Shown here in pieces: positions 33,863 to 41,496 of a stretch of DNA of 64,000 nucleotides. The position numbers were made by a program, and so were the translations under genes. Each line of letters opens with the position of its first letter. The first letter of the stretch is position 1. The stretch comes from CAYVGO01 sp964450725 (lineage in GTDB: Bacteria; Bacteroidota; Bacteroidia; Bacteroidales; UBA932). The stretch is taken from contig CAYVGO010000007.1 in assembly GCA_964450725.1 (NCBI GenBank), forward strand, positions 1 through 64,000, written 5' to 3'. The notes below the pieces were generated by a model. That model saw only the letters and a program-made list of their open reading frames with translations. It did not search any database and had not been told where the DNA came from.

Positions 33863-34321
33863 ATGATTTACACCCACGAATGGTTTATGAGTAAAGCCTT
33901 GCAACAGGCACAACAGGCACAATCGGAGAATGAAGTTCCGATAGGGGCTGTAGTTGTATCACAACATAGAATCATTGCTCAGGGTTATAATCAGGTAGAA
34001 TTGCTCAACGACCCTATGGCGCATGCCGAAATTATAGCACTGACAGCGGCTTGTCATCATTTCTCTTCAAAAATACTACGGCACTGTACGCTGTATGTAA
34101 CTGTAGAACCGTGTGCTATGTGTGCCGCAGTGTGTAAGTTAGCACAGATAGGGTTACTGGTGTACGGAGTTTCTGAGCCTAAAACAGGTTATACAAATTA
34201 TCAACCCTCATTGTTACATCAATCAACACAAGTAATACAAGGAGTTTTATCAGAGAATTGTAAAACCTTAATGCAGCAGTTTTTTGCAGGGAAAAGAGAG
34301 CGTCATATTCTGTCAAAATGA
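33863..34321 (+). CDS. tadA: tRNA-specific adenosine deaminase
   Basis: TadA converts A34 to inosine in the tRNA-Arg anticodon. The 152-residue protein has the zinc-dependent deaminase site: H54-A-E56 (MAHAEIIAL), with E56 as proton shuttle, and P83-C84-A-M-C87 (VEPCAMCAAV). IGAVVV and GVSEPKTGYTNYQPSLLH also fit TadA rather than guanine deaminase, though the two are close relatives. It is divergent from tyrS. Its TGA overlaps an ATG at 34318. Confidence 0.9.
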   Translation: MIYTHEWFMSKALQQAQQAQSENEVPIGAVVVSQHRIIAQGYNQVELLNDPMAHAEIIALTAACHHFSSKILRHCTLYVTVEPCAMCAAVCKLAQIGLLVYGVSEPKTGYTNYQPSLLHQSTQVIQGVLSENCKTLMQQFFAGKRERHILSK

Positions 34322-34332
34322 AAATAAATTTG

Positions 34333-34340
34333 TATGTTTG
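34333..34340 (+). promoter_or_regulatory. -7 element of the toxin-antitoxin pair
   Basis: TATGTTTG followed by C matches TAnnTTTG 23 bp before the ATG at 34363. It supports that start codon, and independent transcription of the toxin-antitoxin unit, over the ATG at 34318. The -33 part is not clear. Confidence 0.5.
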
Positions 34341-34362
34341 CAAAAATAAAACTCACCAAGCC

Positions 34363-34701
34363 ATGACCGTCATTAGCGCCAAAGCGTTTGCAGAGAATCT
34401 TACTCACTATTTGCATTTAGCACAAAAAGAAGAAGTTGTAGTTAAACTTGGCTCTACTTTATTTGAAATTACCCCAAAAAATCCTGTAAAAAAGTACTCA
34501 AAAGCAGAGCAAGAGTATTTAGACAGTATTCCCGAAGAATTTCGCTGTGACCCTTTTGCTGTCAGTCCAAGTGGCGACCCTTATTGGGCTGATAGAAGGA
34601 ATGTGGAAGAGTTAGAACGCCGAACAAAAGAGGCAGAAGAGGGAAACGCCGAGCTAATAGAGTTAACGCCTGAATATAGAAAACGCCTATTTTCTTTATG
34701 A
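34363..34701 (+). CDS. Phd/YefM-like antitoxin
   Basis: From ATG 34363 (MTVISAKAFAENLTHYLHLAQ) this 112-residue protein has the Phd/YefM N-terminal fold: a strand and helix followed by EEVVVKLGSTLFEITP. A long charged tail (EELERRTKEAEEGN) would wrap and neutralise the toxin. The start at 34318, overlapping the tadA stop, is possible but adds 15 atypical residues and would precede the -7 element. It overlaps the toxin gene by 4 bp. Antitoxins of this type repress their own operon. Confidence 0.75.
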   Translation: MTVISAKAFAENLTHYLHLAQKEEVVVKLGSTLFEITPKNPVKKYSKAEQEYLDSIPEEFRCDPFAVSPSGDPYWADRRNVEELERRTKEAEEGNAELIELTPEYRKRLFSL

Positions 34702-34976
34702 AATATAAGGTGCTTTTGCTCAAAAGAGCGGAAAAAGATGTTCTGAGACTGAAAAAGGCAGGCGAAAAAATAGCGGTATCAAAAATTGATGCGTTGATTG
34801 AGGAACTTGAACTGCATCCACGCACAGGTACCGGTAAGCCGGAACGTCTGAAACATGTTAAAAACGAGCGTTGGTCGAGAAGAATTACCGACAAGCATCG
34901 GTTAGTATATGATATTTTTGAAAATACTATAACCGTAGAAATACTACAAACCTATGGACATTATGATGATAAATAG
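34698..34976 (+). CDS. YoeB/Txe-family toxin (RelE superfamily)
   Basis: This 92-residue protein has the Txe/YoeB pattern: KRAEKDVLRLKKAGEK, GKPERLKH, WSRRITDKHRLVYDI and the ending TYGHYDDK. E49, R68 and H88 are the likely counterparts of the YoeB catalytic E46, R65 and H83. YoeB cleaves mRNA on translating ribosomes. It overlaps the antitoxin by 4 bp (ATGA). The pair lies between two unrelated plus-strand genes. Confidence 0.88.
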   Translation: MKYKVLLLKRAEKDVLRLKKAGEKIAVSKIDALIEELELHPRTGTGKPERLKHVKNERWSRRITDKHRLVYDIFENTITVEILQTYGHYDDK

Positions 34977-35003
34977 GTTTGTAAATTTACAATATTCAGA
35001 GCC

Positions 35004-35034
35004 GACATGCAACACAAAAGTGTGTCAGTTTTTT
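35004..35034 (+). terminator. Weak terminator after the toxin gene
   Basis: ACAC-AAAA-GTGT (35012-35023) with flanking GAC/GTC and then AGTTTTTT. The stem is short and partly bulged, so this is a tentative call. Confidence 0.35.
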
Positions 35035-35138
35035 CTTTCACGTTGCAGATTCTTTCACAAGTTCTTCATGCCATTTTTCGCAAATAAATCTCAATCATCA
35101 TAATTATTCGATTATTATTTACTTAAATTTATTTTTAC

Positions 35139-37385
35139 ATGAAACAGATTTTGTTTTCTACTTTCATTTCTCTCTTATTATTTTATGGCTGTACAACCAC
35201 TGACAGCAATAAGGGTAATGCTCTAAAAGTTAATCCTTACATTGGCTCCGGAGGACACGGCCATGTATTTGTAGGAGCTAATGTGCCTTTCGGTATGGTG
35301 CAGTTAGGTCCTACCAACTTATCGCAAGGCTGGGACTGGTGCTCGGGTTATCATTACTCTGACAGTACAATTATAGGTTTTGCACATACTCACCTTAGCG
35401 GAACAGGAATCGGAGACTTGGGAGATATTTTATTTCAACCTTTTGTCGGACAAACTTACTTGAACAAAGGAACGCCGCAAAACTTCAAAGAGAGTTACAC
35501 ATCACTTTTCAAGCATGAGAATGAAACTGTACAACCCGGATACTATGCCGTAACTTTAGATAAATCAAACGTTAAAGTTGAACTTACAGCCACACAAAGA
35601 ACAGGATATCATCGCTACCGCTATCCTGAAAATGAAGTTCCGCAGTTATTAATCGACTTGGGAGAAGGAATTGGCTGGGACAAAGTGACGGAAAGTCAAA
35701 TGTCTTTAACCGATAGTGTAACCATTGAAGGATACCGATTTTCTACCGGATGGGCTAAAGATCAAAAGATATACTTTGTTGCCCAGTTCTCTAAGCCCGT
35801 ACAATCAGCTAAGGTTTATCAAGAAGAGCAACCGGCAGAAGGAGTTACTGTTCAAGGTAAAAAAACACAAATGGTCTTACAGTTCAAAGAAACTGAAGTC
35901 TTGGTACGTGTCGGATTGTCATATACAAGCGTTGCCAATGCTAAAGAAAACTTACAGACGGAAACCAAGCCTTTTGGGTGGGACTTCAACGCTGTTAAAG
36001 AAAATGCGTTGGCATTGTGGAATAAGCAGTTAGATGTTATCAATATTCAAACTGCCGATAAAAATGTAGAGCAAACCTTTTATACTGCACTCTACCACAC
36101 GATGTTTTTTCCTTCCATATTCAACGATGTCAACAAAAGTTACAGAGGCTCTGACGCAAAACTCTATAAAGCCGACAACTTTGATGTATATACGGTCTTC
36201 TCTCTTTGGGATACTTACAGAGCCGCACACCCGCTCTTTACGCTTACCGCTCCCGAAAAAATCAATGATTTTATACAATCTTTCTTAGCCATTTATCAGC
36301 AACAAGGAAAAGTACCTGTATGGCATTTAGTAGGAAATGAAACGGATTGCATGGTAGGCTATCATGCTATTCCTGTGATTGTTGACGCATACTTAAAAGG
36401 CTTTCGTAGTTATGACGTTAATTTAGCCTATCAAGCCATTAAAGATTATGCAAATCTTAATGAACGCGGACTCGATTTTATTCGTAAGCAGGAATACATT
36501 CCCTCTGACTCTCAAGAAGAATCTGTTGCTCGCGCACTGGAGTATGCTATTGATGACGCTGCCATAGCCCTGATGGCTAAAGATTTGGGTAAGCAAGAAG
36601 ATTACGAATACTTTTCCAAACGTTCTAAGTTCTATACTCACTATTTTGACCCCGTAACAAAATTCATGCGTGGTAAAACTGCTTCAGGAGCATTCCGTAC
36701 CCCTTTTGACCCTATCCATTCTGCTCACAGAGCCGATGATTACTGCGAAGGAAATGCTTGGCAATACACATGGTTAGTGCCACATGACCCCAAAGGATTG
36801 GTTACACTCTTTGGAAGCGAAGAGGCCATGATACAAAAGTTAGACAGTCTCTTTATCATAAGTTCAGAACTTGGAGAAAGTGCATCGGTAGATATTACAG
36901 GATTAATCGGGCAATACGCTCACGGCAATGAGCCCAGCCATCATACTTTATTTTTATATAACTATTTAGGACAGCCATGGAAAGCCCAAAAGTTAATACG
37001 AGAAGTCTTGACAACGCTCTATTTCAATGACCCTAACGGTTTGGCAGGAAATGAAGATTGCGGACAAATGTCTGCATGGTACGTCTTTAATGCTTTAGGA
37101 TTATATCCCGCAAATGCCGCTAACGGTCAATACCTTTTTGGCAGTCCTATCGTTAATCGTGCAACGATAAATCTTCCGAATAATCTTCAATTTACTATTG
37201 AAGCCCAAAATAACAGCACTGAGAATATCTACATTCAATCTGCTACACTGAACGGACAGCCCTATACTAAATCTTATATCACCCATCAGGAACTGACCAA
37301 AGGGGGTACATTAACCTTTGTTATGGGCAATACGCCAAACACCGAATTTGGTAAAGCACCTGAAGACAGACCTTTTTCAGAGTAA
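35139..37385 (+). CDS. GH92 family alpha-mannosidase, lipoprotein
   Basis: GH92 enzymes are calcium-dependent exo-alpha-mannosidases used by Bacteroidetes on N-glycans and yeast mannan. The 748-residue protein has a lipoprotein signal (FISLLLFYGC) and the GH92 start NPYIGSGGHGHVFVGANVPFGMVQLGP. The catalytic-domain signatures SLWDTYRAAHPLFT, YCEGNAWQYTWLVPHD, GQYAHGNEPSHH and NGLAGNEDCGQMSAWYVFNALG are all intact. It lacks SusC/SusD neighbours, so it is not in a classical polysaccharide utilisation locus. Linkage preference cannot be read. Confidence 0.96.
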   Translation: MKQILFSTFISLLLFYGCTTTDSNKGNALKVNPYIGSGGHGHVFVGANVPFGMVQLGPTNLSQGWDWCSGYHYSDSTIIGFAHTHLSGTGIGDLGDILFQPFVGQTYLNKGTPQNFKESYTSLFKHENETVQPGYYAVTLDKSNVKVELTATQRTGYHRYRYPENEVPQLLIDLGEGIGWDKVTESQMSLTDSVTIEGYRFSTGWAKDQKIYFVAQFSKPVQSAKVYQEEQPAEGVTVQGKKTQMVLQFKETEVLVRVGLSYTSVANAKENLQTETKPFGWDFNAVKENALALWNKQLDVINIQTADKNVEQTFYTALYHTMFFPSIFNDVNKSYRGSDAKLYKADNFDVYTVFSLWDTYRAAHPLFTLTAPEKINDFIQSFLAIYQQQGKVPVWHLVGNETDCMVGYHAIPVIVDAYLKGFRSYDVNLAYQAIKDYANLNERGLDFIRKQEYIPSDSQEESVARALEYAIDDAAIALMAKDLGKQEDYEYFSKRSKFYTHYFDPVTKFMRGKTASGAFRTPFDPIHSAHRADDYCEGNAWQYTWLVPHDPKGLVTLFGSEEAMIQKLDSLFIISSELGESASVDITGLIGQYAHGNEPSHHTLFLYNYLGQPWKAQKLIREVLTTLYFNDPNGLAGNEDCGQMSAWYVFNALGLYPANAANGQYLFGSPIVNRATINLPNNLQFTIEAQNNSTENIYIQSATLNGQPYTKSYITHQELTKGGTLTFVMGNTPNTEFGKAPEDRPFSE

Positions 37386-37455
37386 CGGATAAGGATTCAG
37401 GATAGATTATCAAACAAAAACAGAGAGTTAACCTCTCCGACGAAAGCGTGAGAAT

Positions 37456-37506
37456 GAAGCAGTCTAAATGTTGAAAACAACAACAGAGACTGCTTCTCGC
37501 TTTGGT
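37456..37506. repeat. Imperfect inverted repeat after the GH92 gene
   Basis: GAAGCAGTCT (37456-37465) pairs with AGACTGCTTC (37497-37506), with further pairing outward after one bulge. There is no following T-run, so a terminator role is uncertain. Confidence 0.4.
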
Positions 37507-37534
37507 ATTGACGTAAAAGAAAAATCAACAACAG

Positions 37535-38122
37535 ATGAAAAAAGGGCTCTTATTAATTGTCGTGTTATTGTTCGTTGCCTCCGTTTGGGGGCAACGTGAT
37601 TTTTATGACAAGTTGGCCAAATCGGCCGTAGAATTGACTGAGCAAATGGTAAGATATGACCCTGCTTACCGAAAAATTCCATACCCTAACGGAGATGTAC
37701 CTGCCCATACCGGAGTATGTACAGATGTGGTCATTCGTGCTTACAGAAAAGTCGGAATAGACTTGCAAAAAGAAGTCCACCAAGACATGAAGCCTCACTT
37801 TGACAAGTACCCTGCCATTTGGGGAATGAAAAAAACCGACACAAACATTGACCATCGCAGGGTGCCGAATCTGATGGTTTTCTTTAAAAGAAAAGGTACC
37901 GAACTATCGAAGTCAAAAAATGCCAAAGACTATATGCCCGGCGATATTGTGTGCTGGAGACTGACAAGCGGTCAGACCCATATCGGTATTGTTTCTGACC
38001 AAAAGGTAAAAGGCGATAATCGATATTTGATTGTTCACAATATCGGATTAGGACAAGTGCTTGAAGATTGCCTTTTCAACTTCACCATTATAGGACATTA
38101 CCGTTACCGGTTAAAAGAGTAA
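37535..38122 (+). CDS. Exported DUF1287 family protein
   Basis: The 195-residue protein has a signal peptide (MKKGLLLIVVLLFVASVWG). The DUF1287 core is clear: YPNGDVPAHTGVCTDVVIRAYRKVGIDLQKEVHQDM, DTNIDHRRVPNLMVFFKRKG, PGDIVCWRL and HIGIVSD. The invariant Cys in GVCTDVV and the His of THIGIV resemble an NlpC/P60-like cysteine peptidase site, so a peptidoglycan or peptide hydrolase is plausible but unproven. The gene stands between the mannosidase and DUF1893. Confidence 0.9.
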   Translation: MKKGLLLIVVLLFVASVWGQRDFYDKLAKSAVELTEQMVRYDPAYRKIPYPNGDVPAHTGVCTDVVIRAYRKVGIDLQKEVHQDMKPHFDKYPAIWGMKKTDTNIDHRRVPNLMVFFKRKGTELSKSKNAKDYMPGDIVCWRLTSGQTHIGIVSDQKVKGDNRYLIVHNIGLGQVLEDCLFNFTIIGHYRYRLKE

Positions 38123-38180
38123 GTGAACGGCAGATTCATCAACCAAGCATCTTTAATATTTTTATACATATTTACACTCT

Positions 38181-38600
38181 ATGAAAGAATTAATTAACAC
38201 ACTCCACAGCGGCAATTACTCTTGTGTAATCTCTACGGGAAATACCATAAGAACATTTAGCCGAAGAGGTATCGCCGACCTTTACGATATTCTCAATAAT
38301 GAACCTTCTTTACTTAAAAACGCACGCATTGCCGACAAAGTTATTGGAAAAGGTGCTGCGGCATTACTGATTCAGGGTGGAGTAACACAAGTCTATGCCG
38401 ACCTGATGAGTGAACCGGCATTGGCACTATTGAAAGAAGCGGGAATTGATGTAACCTATCTAAAATTGGTACATCATATTGAAAACAGAGATAAGACAGA
38501 CTGGTGTCCGTTAGAAAAGCGTTGTACAGAAGTCAGTACAGTGAAAGAGATTCTGCCCATCATTGATGACTTTATTGCCGCAATAAGAAGTCGACAATAA
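38181..38600 (+). CDS. DUF1893 family protein
   Basis: This 139-residue cytoplasmic protein matches DUF1893: SCVISTGNTIRTFSRRGIADLYDIL, ADKVIGKGAAALLIQGGVTQVYADLMSEPALALL and a Cys pair in WCPLEKRC near residues 107-113. The family is thought to adopt a cytidine-deaminase-like fold, but no enzymatic role is established to my knowledge. It is the last plus-strand gene before the palindrome cluster. Confidence 0.85.
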   Translation: MKELINTLHSGNYSCVISTGNTIRTFSRRGIADLYDILNNEPSLLKNARIADKVIGKGAAALLIQGGVTQVYADLMSEPALALLKEAGIDVTYLKLVHHIENRDKTDWCPLEKRCTEVSTVKEILPIIDDFIAAIRSRQ

Positions 38601-38709
38601 AACAACCCTCTTATTATTAACTTCTTACGATTCTCCACCTTGCTCCGGTCGTGTTATTTTTACAGAGCCTTCCGCAATGCTTCCAAGTTTTATCAAGAGG
38701 TAGATTAAA

Positions 38710-38769
38710 TTACATCCCGATGCGGCAAAATTTTCATCGGGAAGAAAATTTTGCCGCATCGGGATGTAA
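38710..38769. repeat. Perfect 26-bp inverted repeat (palindrome 1)
   Basis: The left arm at 38710-38735 (TTACATCCCGATGCGGCAAA...) is perfectly complementary to the right arm at 38744-38769, with an 8-base loop ATCGGGAA. A 26-bp flawless stem is far larger than a usual terminator. It lies between convergent genes and shares a core with palindrome 2. Confidence 0.9.
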
Positions 38770-38771
38770 AA

Positions 38772-38817
38772 AAAATTCCATCGGGAAGAAAATTTTGCTG
38801 CATCCCGATGGAATTTT
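38772..38817. terminator. 15-bp inverted repeat (palindrome 2), bidirectional terminator
   Basis: AAAATTCCATCGGGA (38772-38786) pairs perfectly with TCCCGATGGAATTTT (38803-38817), 16-base loop. On the minus strand it is followed by a run of T (complement of 38768-38776), on the plus strand by TTTT, so it can end the HU-like transcript and the DUF1893 transcript. Its loop repeats the arm and core of palindrome 1. Confidence 0.65.
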
Positions 38818-38840
38818 AATCGTTTCAAAAGAGAGTTTTA

Positions 38841-39248
38841 CTATTCTTCTTTTTCTGCTGAAGTGCCTCCCTTTTCAATCTCAAAAGTTAGTGTTGACAA
38901 CTCTTCTTTGAGTAATTTACCCGGTGTAAAAATAATCTTTACATCTCGAATCATTGCAGTATTAAAGTCTTTAGGATTTTCAACTCCCTCACTGCTGAAA
39001 GAAATTCTAAGCGTGCCAAAATCCCCTAACTGTACACTACGACCCATTTTTAAAAATAATGGTAACTCGTCTACCACATTGTCAAGAGCATTATTCAAGT
39101 CTCCGCGGGTCAAGGAAGACCTTCCGGAGATTTGTTTTGCAATGTCTTTAATAGTTACTACTTTTCCCGACTGTACGGGAGACGCGTACCATTTCTTAGT
39201 ACCCTCTACCTCTCCGGGCTTTCCTCTTTTAATTAATTTGTACCACAT
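38841..39248 (-). CDS. HU-family histone-like DNA-binding protein
   Basis: The 135-residue protein is the long Bacteroidetes HU variant (HU-HIG type). An extra N-terminal strand (MWYKLIKRGKPGEVEGTKKWYASPV) is followed by an HU core with TIKDIAKQISGRSSLTRGDLNNALDNVVDELPLFLKMGRSVQLGDFGTLRISF and the DNA-binding arm FNTAMIRDVKIIFTPG. The short acidic tail ends in EKEE. It should bind DNA as a dimer and shape the nucleoid. The gene is flanked on its 3' side by the nested palindromes. Confidence 0.92.
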   Translation of the reverse strand: MWYKLIKRGKPGEVEGTKKWYASPVQSGKVVTIKDIAKQISGRSSLTRGDLNNALDNVVDELPLFLKMGRSVQLGDFGTLRISFSSEGVENPKDFNTAMIRDVKIIFTPGKLLKEELSTLTFEIEKGGTSAEKEE

Positions 39249-39283
39249 AATTTAAGTTTAATATTTAAAAAAGTTTGACGATG

Positions 39284-39316
39284 TAAATTTAATCTATTAT
39301 TTTCAAACCAACAAAG
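39284..39316 (-). promoter_or_regulatory. Candidate promoter of the HU-like gene
   Basis: On the minus strand CTTTG (39316-39312), 20 bases, then TAAATTTA (39291-39284), one mismatch from TAnnTTTG, about 36 bp before the start codon. Confidence 0.4.
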
Positions 39317-39669
39317 GTTTGATGTTGTTTTGTAGAAAAAAAATGTACTATGTCTTAATTTTTTATTCTAATCACTCTCATTTAGTGTATAGTACGATAA
39401 TCTCTTATTTTTCCTGCACCGCTGAAAAAAAACCAAATCAGGATTGTATTTTGATGGGATAAACTCTTAGCGATGAAATTACCAATACAAAAATATTTTT
39501 CATCCCTATTTTTTTGTCAATGGCAAAACGATAGAAAAATGCAGGGCTCTCCGGTCAAGTAATTTTTTGCAAATATCCGACAGTGTATGCTTAGTGTAAT
39601 TCAAGTAGAGATATTCCTTCAACAGTACAAGACAGATGAATTATGTTGACTTTAGTATGGTTTTCTGCC
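39317..39669. other. Intergenic region without recognisable gene
   Basis: Very AT-rich DNA between the divergent HU-like and pyrimidine-dimer-glycosylase-like genes. I see no ORF with family features, no tRNA-like fold and no strong inverted repeat. Confidence 0.5.
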
Positions 39670-39697
39670 TTGATTCATGAAGTAATCATTATCTTTG
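39670..39697 (+). promoter_or_regulatory. Candidate promoter of the Pyr_excise family gene
   Basis: TTG (39670-39672), 17 bases, TATCTTTG (39690-39697). The -7 match is exact but the spacer is shorter than usual and the leader would be about 85 nt. Confidence 0.35.
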
Positions 39698-39787
39698 TTT
39701 ATACGAGAAATTGCTAATAATGATAAATGCCAACGTTTTCAGTATTCATTTTGGCTGTCAATATAAATCCAAACCATTAGAAAGATT

Positions 39788-40249
39788 ATGCGCCTTTGGT
39801 CACTACATCCTCAATATTTAGATACCGCAGGGCTTACCGCTTGTTGGCGTGAAGGACTTTTGGCAAAGCATGTTTTGATGGGAAAAACCAAAGGTTATAT
39901 ACATCATCCGCAATTACAACGTTTCCGTGCCTGCAAAAATCCTTTACAAGCAATTGATACTTATTTGTATCATGTTTTAGTAGAGTCTCAACGTCGAAAC
40001 TTCAAATATGATACTACTAAAATTACAATGATAACGGAAAACATTATATTGCAAGTCACTGACCAACAGTTGCAATATGAGTTTGAGCATTTAAAGAAAA
40101 AACTTGCCAAACGTAACCCGGAGCAATATTCCAAGTTATTATTATTGAAAGAAACTTTACCTCATCCGATGTTTGAAATCATCAAAGGTGAAATTGCAGA
40201 ATGGGAAATTATTGGAGAGGCTACAGAAGTTATTCCTATAAGAAAATAG
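39788..40249 (+). CDS. Pyrimidine dimer DNA glycosylase family protein (Pyr_excise)
   Basis: The 153-residue protein begins with the family pattern MRLWSLHPQYLDTAGLTACWREGLLAKHVLMGKTKGY..HPQLQRF, related to T4 endonuclease V. The expected activity is N-glycosylase/AP-lyase cleavage at UV pyrimidine dimers. E22 in CWREGLL aligns with T4 E23. However, T4 endonuclease V uses the N-terminal amine of Thr2, whereas here residue 2 is Arg, which normally keeps the initiator Met in place. The reaction is therefore uncertain. The last residues EWEIIGEATEVIPIRK are variable. It is monocistronic. Confidence 0.82.
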   Translation: MRLWSLHPQYLDTAGLTACWREGLLAKHVLMGKTKGYIHHPQLQRFRACKNPLQAIDTYLYHVLVESQRRNFKYDTTKITMITENIILQVTDQQLQYEFEHLKKKLAKRNPEQYSKLLLLKETLPHPMFEIIKGEIAEWEIIGEATEVIPIRK

Positions 40250-40320
40250 CGACAGTTTTGTAGTGTTGGATACATCAAGATGTTGTCGAAAACGGGCAGT
40301 AATTTTGTTACGTTCAATAT

Positions 40321-40376
40321 AAAAAAAGTTCAAGATTAATCAAGCAGAACGAATCATTACTTAATTAATCTTGAAC
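40321..40376 (-). terminator. Terminator of the protease unit
   Basis: GTTCAAGATTAAT (40328-40340) pairs with ATTAATCTTGAAC (40364-40376), 13 perfect base pairs and a 23-base loop; on the minus strand seven T residues follow (40327-40321). It lies 19 bp past the protease stop codon. Confidence 0.8.
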
Positions 40377-40395
40377 CTGTTAAATAAAGGAAAAC

Positions 40396-41478
40396 TTAAA
40401 TGGCGTCCTTTTTTGCGTATTCAGAAAACTCACAGCCGTAAGTATCGACCAAATAATTATCCAAATCATCGGCCTTAAATGCCAAATTGGTAATATTTTT
40501 GCGAATATCGTCAGCATAGTCTGAGAAAATATCAGAAATGTGAATACGGTAAGCAATATAAATCTGATTTCCGTCAAGCCCTAATTTGTAAGGTCTTAAG
40601 TCTTCATTGACTAAGTAAACTAAAATCGGTTCCAAGTTCTTTTTAGGTAGAAGATTTATCGGAGAAGTACAGAACAGGTAGCGTCTTTGATAGACAAACA
40701 TTCTGATTTCCGAACTTCCCTTGTGGAATTTCCATGACTCATAACCTACTCTGGCAAGTACAGGGTTAATTCCCATAGCCTCAATGGCCTCTTCACAAAA
40801 AGCAGCAAGATCTGTCAATGCAATTTCTTCAAATACACTTTTCGCAATTTTTTGACCGCAAGAGGGACAGTATTCTTTTTCGGTCGAGATTAAAGTATCA
40901 CAACCGTTGCATTGTACATTAAAGCATTGCTTATCTACTTCGGGTATGGATGTTAGAACTTTTCGTAAGTTTTCTACCGGAATACCAAAGCCCATATTAT
41001 CGGCATCATTAAATTTACTCACCGTAATAGCAACCAATTCATTCTTGTCATTTAACATCGGCCCTCCGCTATTTCCGGGGTTCACCGCAGCATCGGTCTG
41101 TATATAATATTGATTATCCATCAACTGCTTCGGAGCAGACACTGTACCTTCAGTAATGGTAAAAGGCATTCCAAAAGGATAACCGGCAACCGTAATCTTT
41201 TGACCGATATTAACTTGTCCTTCTGCAGGAAGAATAATTTCAGGTAATGCAGAAAAATCACCTTCTGAAGACAAAAATGCAATATCTAATATTGGGTTGA
41301 CCAAGATTACATTTGCTAAAAATGAATTTTTATCATTATCTTGAATAGCAACAGTTCTAAACCCTTCTACCACATGGTAGTTTGTAACAAATAAGTTGTA
41401 TTGCTTTAAGTAAAAACAACTTCCTGAACCACAAGAGTGATTAATTTTATAAACCGCTTTATGTATATTTTGTTCCAT
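40396..41478 (-). CDS. Cytoplasmic trypsin-like protease with zinc ribbon and YbjN-like domain
   Basis: The 360-residue protein has no signal peptide or TM helix. Residues about 1-175 form a HtrA-like trypsin domain with the triad H35 (TNYHVV), D65 (LDIAFL) and S137 (NPGNSGGP). A zinc ribbon follows with C190-x2-C193 and C204-x2-C207. The rest (about 215-360) has no family I am sure of; its LEPILVYLVNEDLRPYKLGLDGNQIYIAYRI segment resembles YbjN/type-III-chaperone-like folds. There is no PDZ domain. Only 18 bp separate it from the upstream partner, which carries a similar C-terminal-like module. An intracellular, targeted protease is the best reading; its target is unknown. Confidence 0.85.
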   Translation of the reverse strand: MEQNIHKAVYKINHSCGSGSCFYLKQYNLFVTNYHVVEGFRTVAIQDNDKNSFLANVILVNPILDIAFLSSEGDFSALPEIILPAEGQVNIGQKITVAGYPFGMPFTITEGTVSAPKQLMDNQYYIQTDAAVNPGNSGGPMLNDKNELVAITVSKFNDADNMGFGIPVENLRKVLTSIPEVDKQCFNVQCNGCDTLISTEKEYCPSCGQKIAKSVFEEIALTDLAAFCEEAIEAMGINPVLARVGYESWKFHKGSSEIRMFVYQRRYLFCTSPINLLPKKNLEPILVYLVNEDLRPYKLGLDGNQIYIAYRIHISDIFSDYADDIRKNITNLAFKADDLDNYLVDTYGCEFSEYAKKDAI

Positions 41479-41496
41479 AATATTTCTTTTTAAATG

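Noticed and set aside
38710..38817. Possible CRISPR-like repeat array.
   Set aside because: Only two partly overlapping palindromic units, no regular spacers and no cas genes.
38651..38911. Open frames on both strands across the palindrome cluster (60-90 codons).
   Set aside because: Their translation reads straight through the inverted repeats and shows no family pattern; one also overlaps the end of the HU-like gene.
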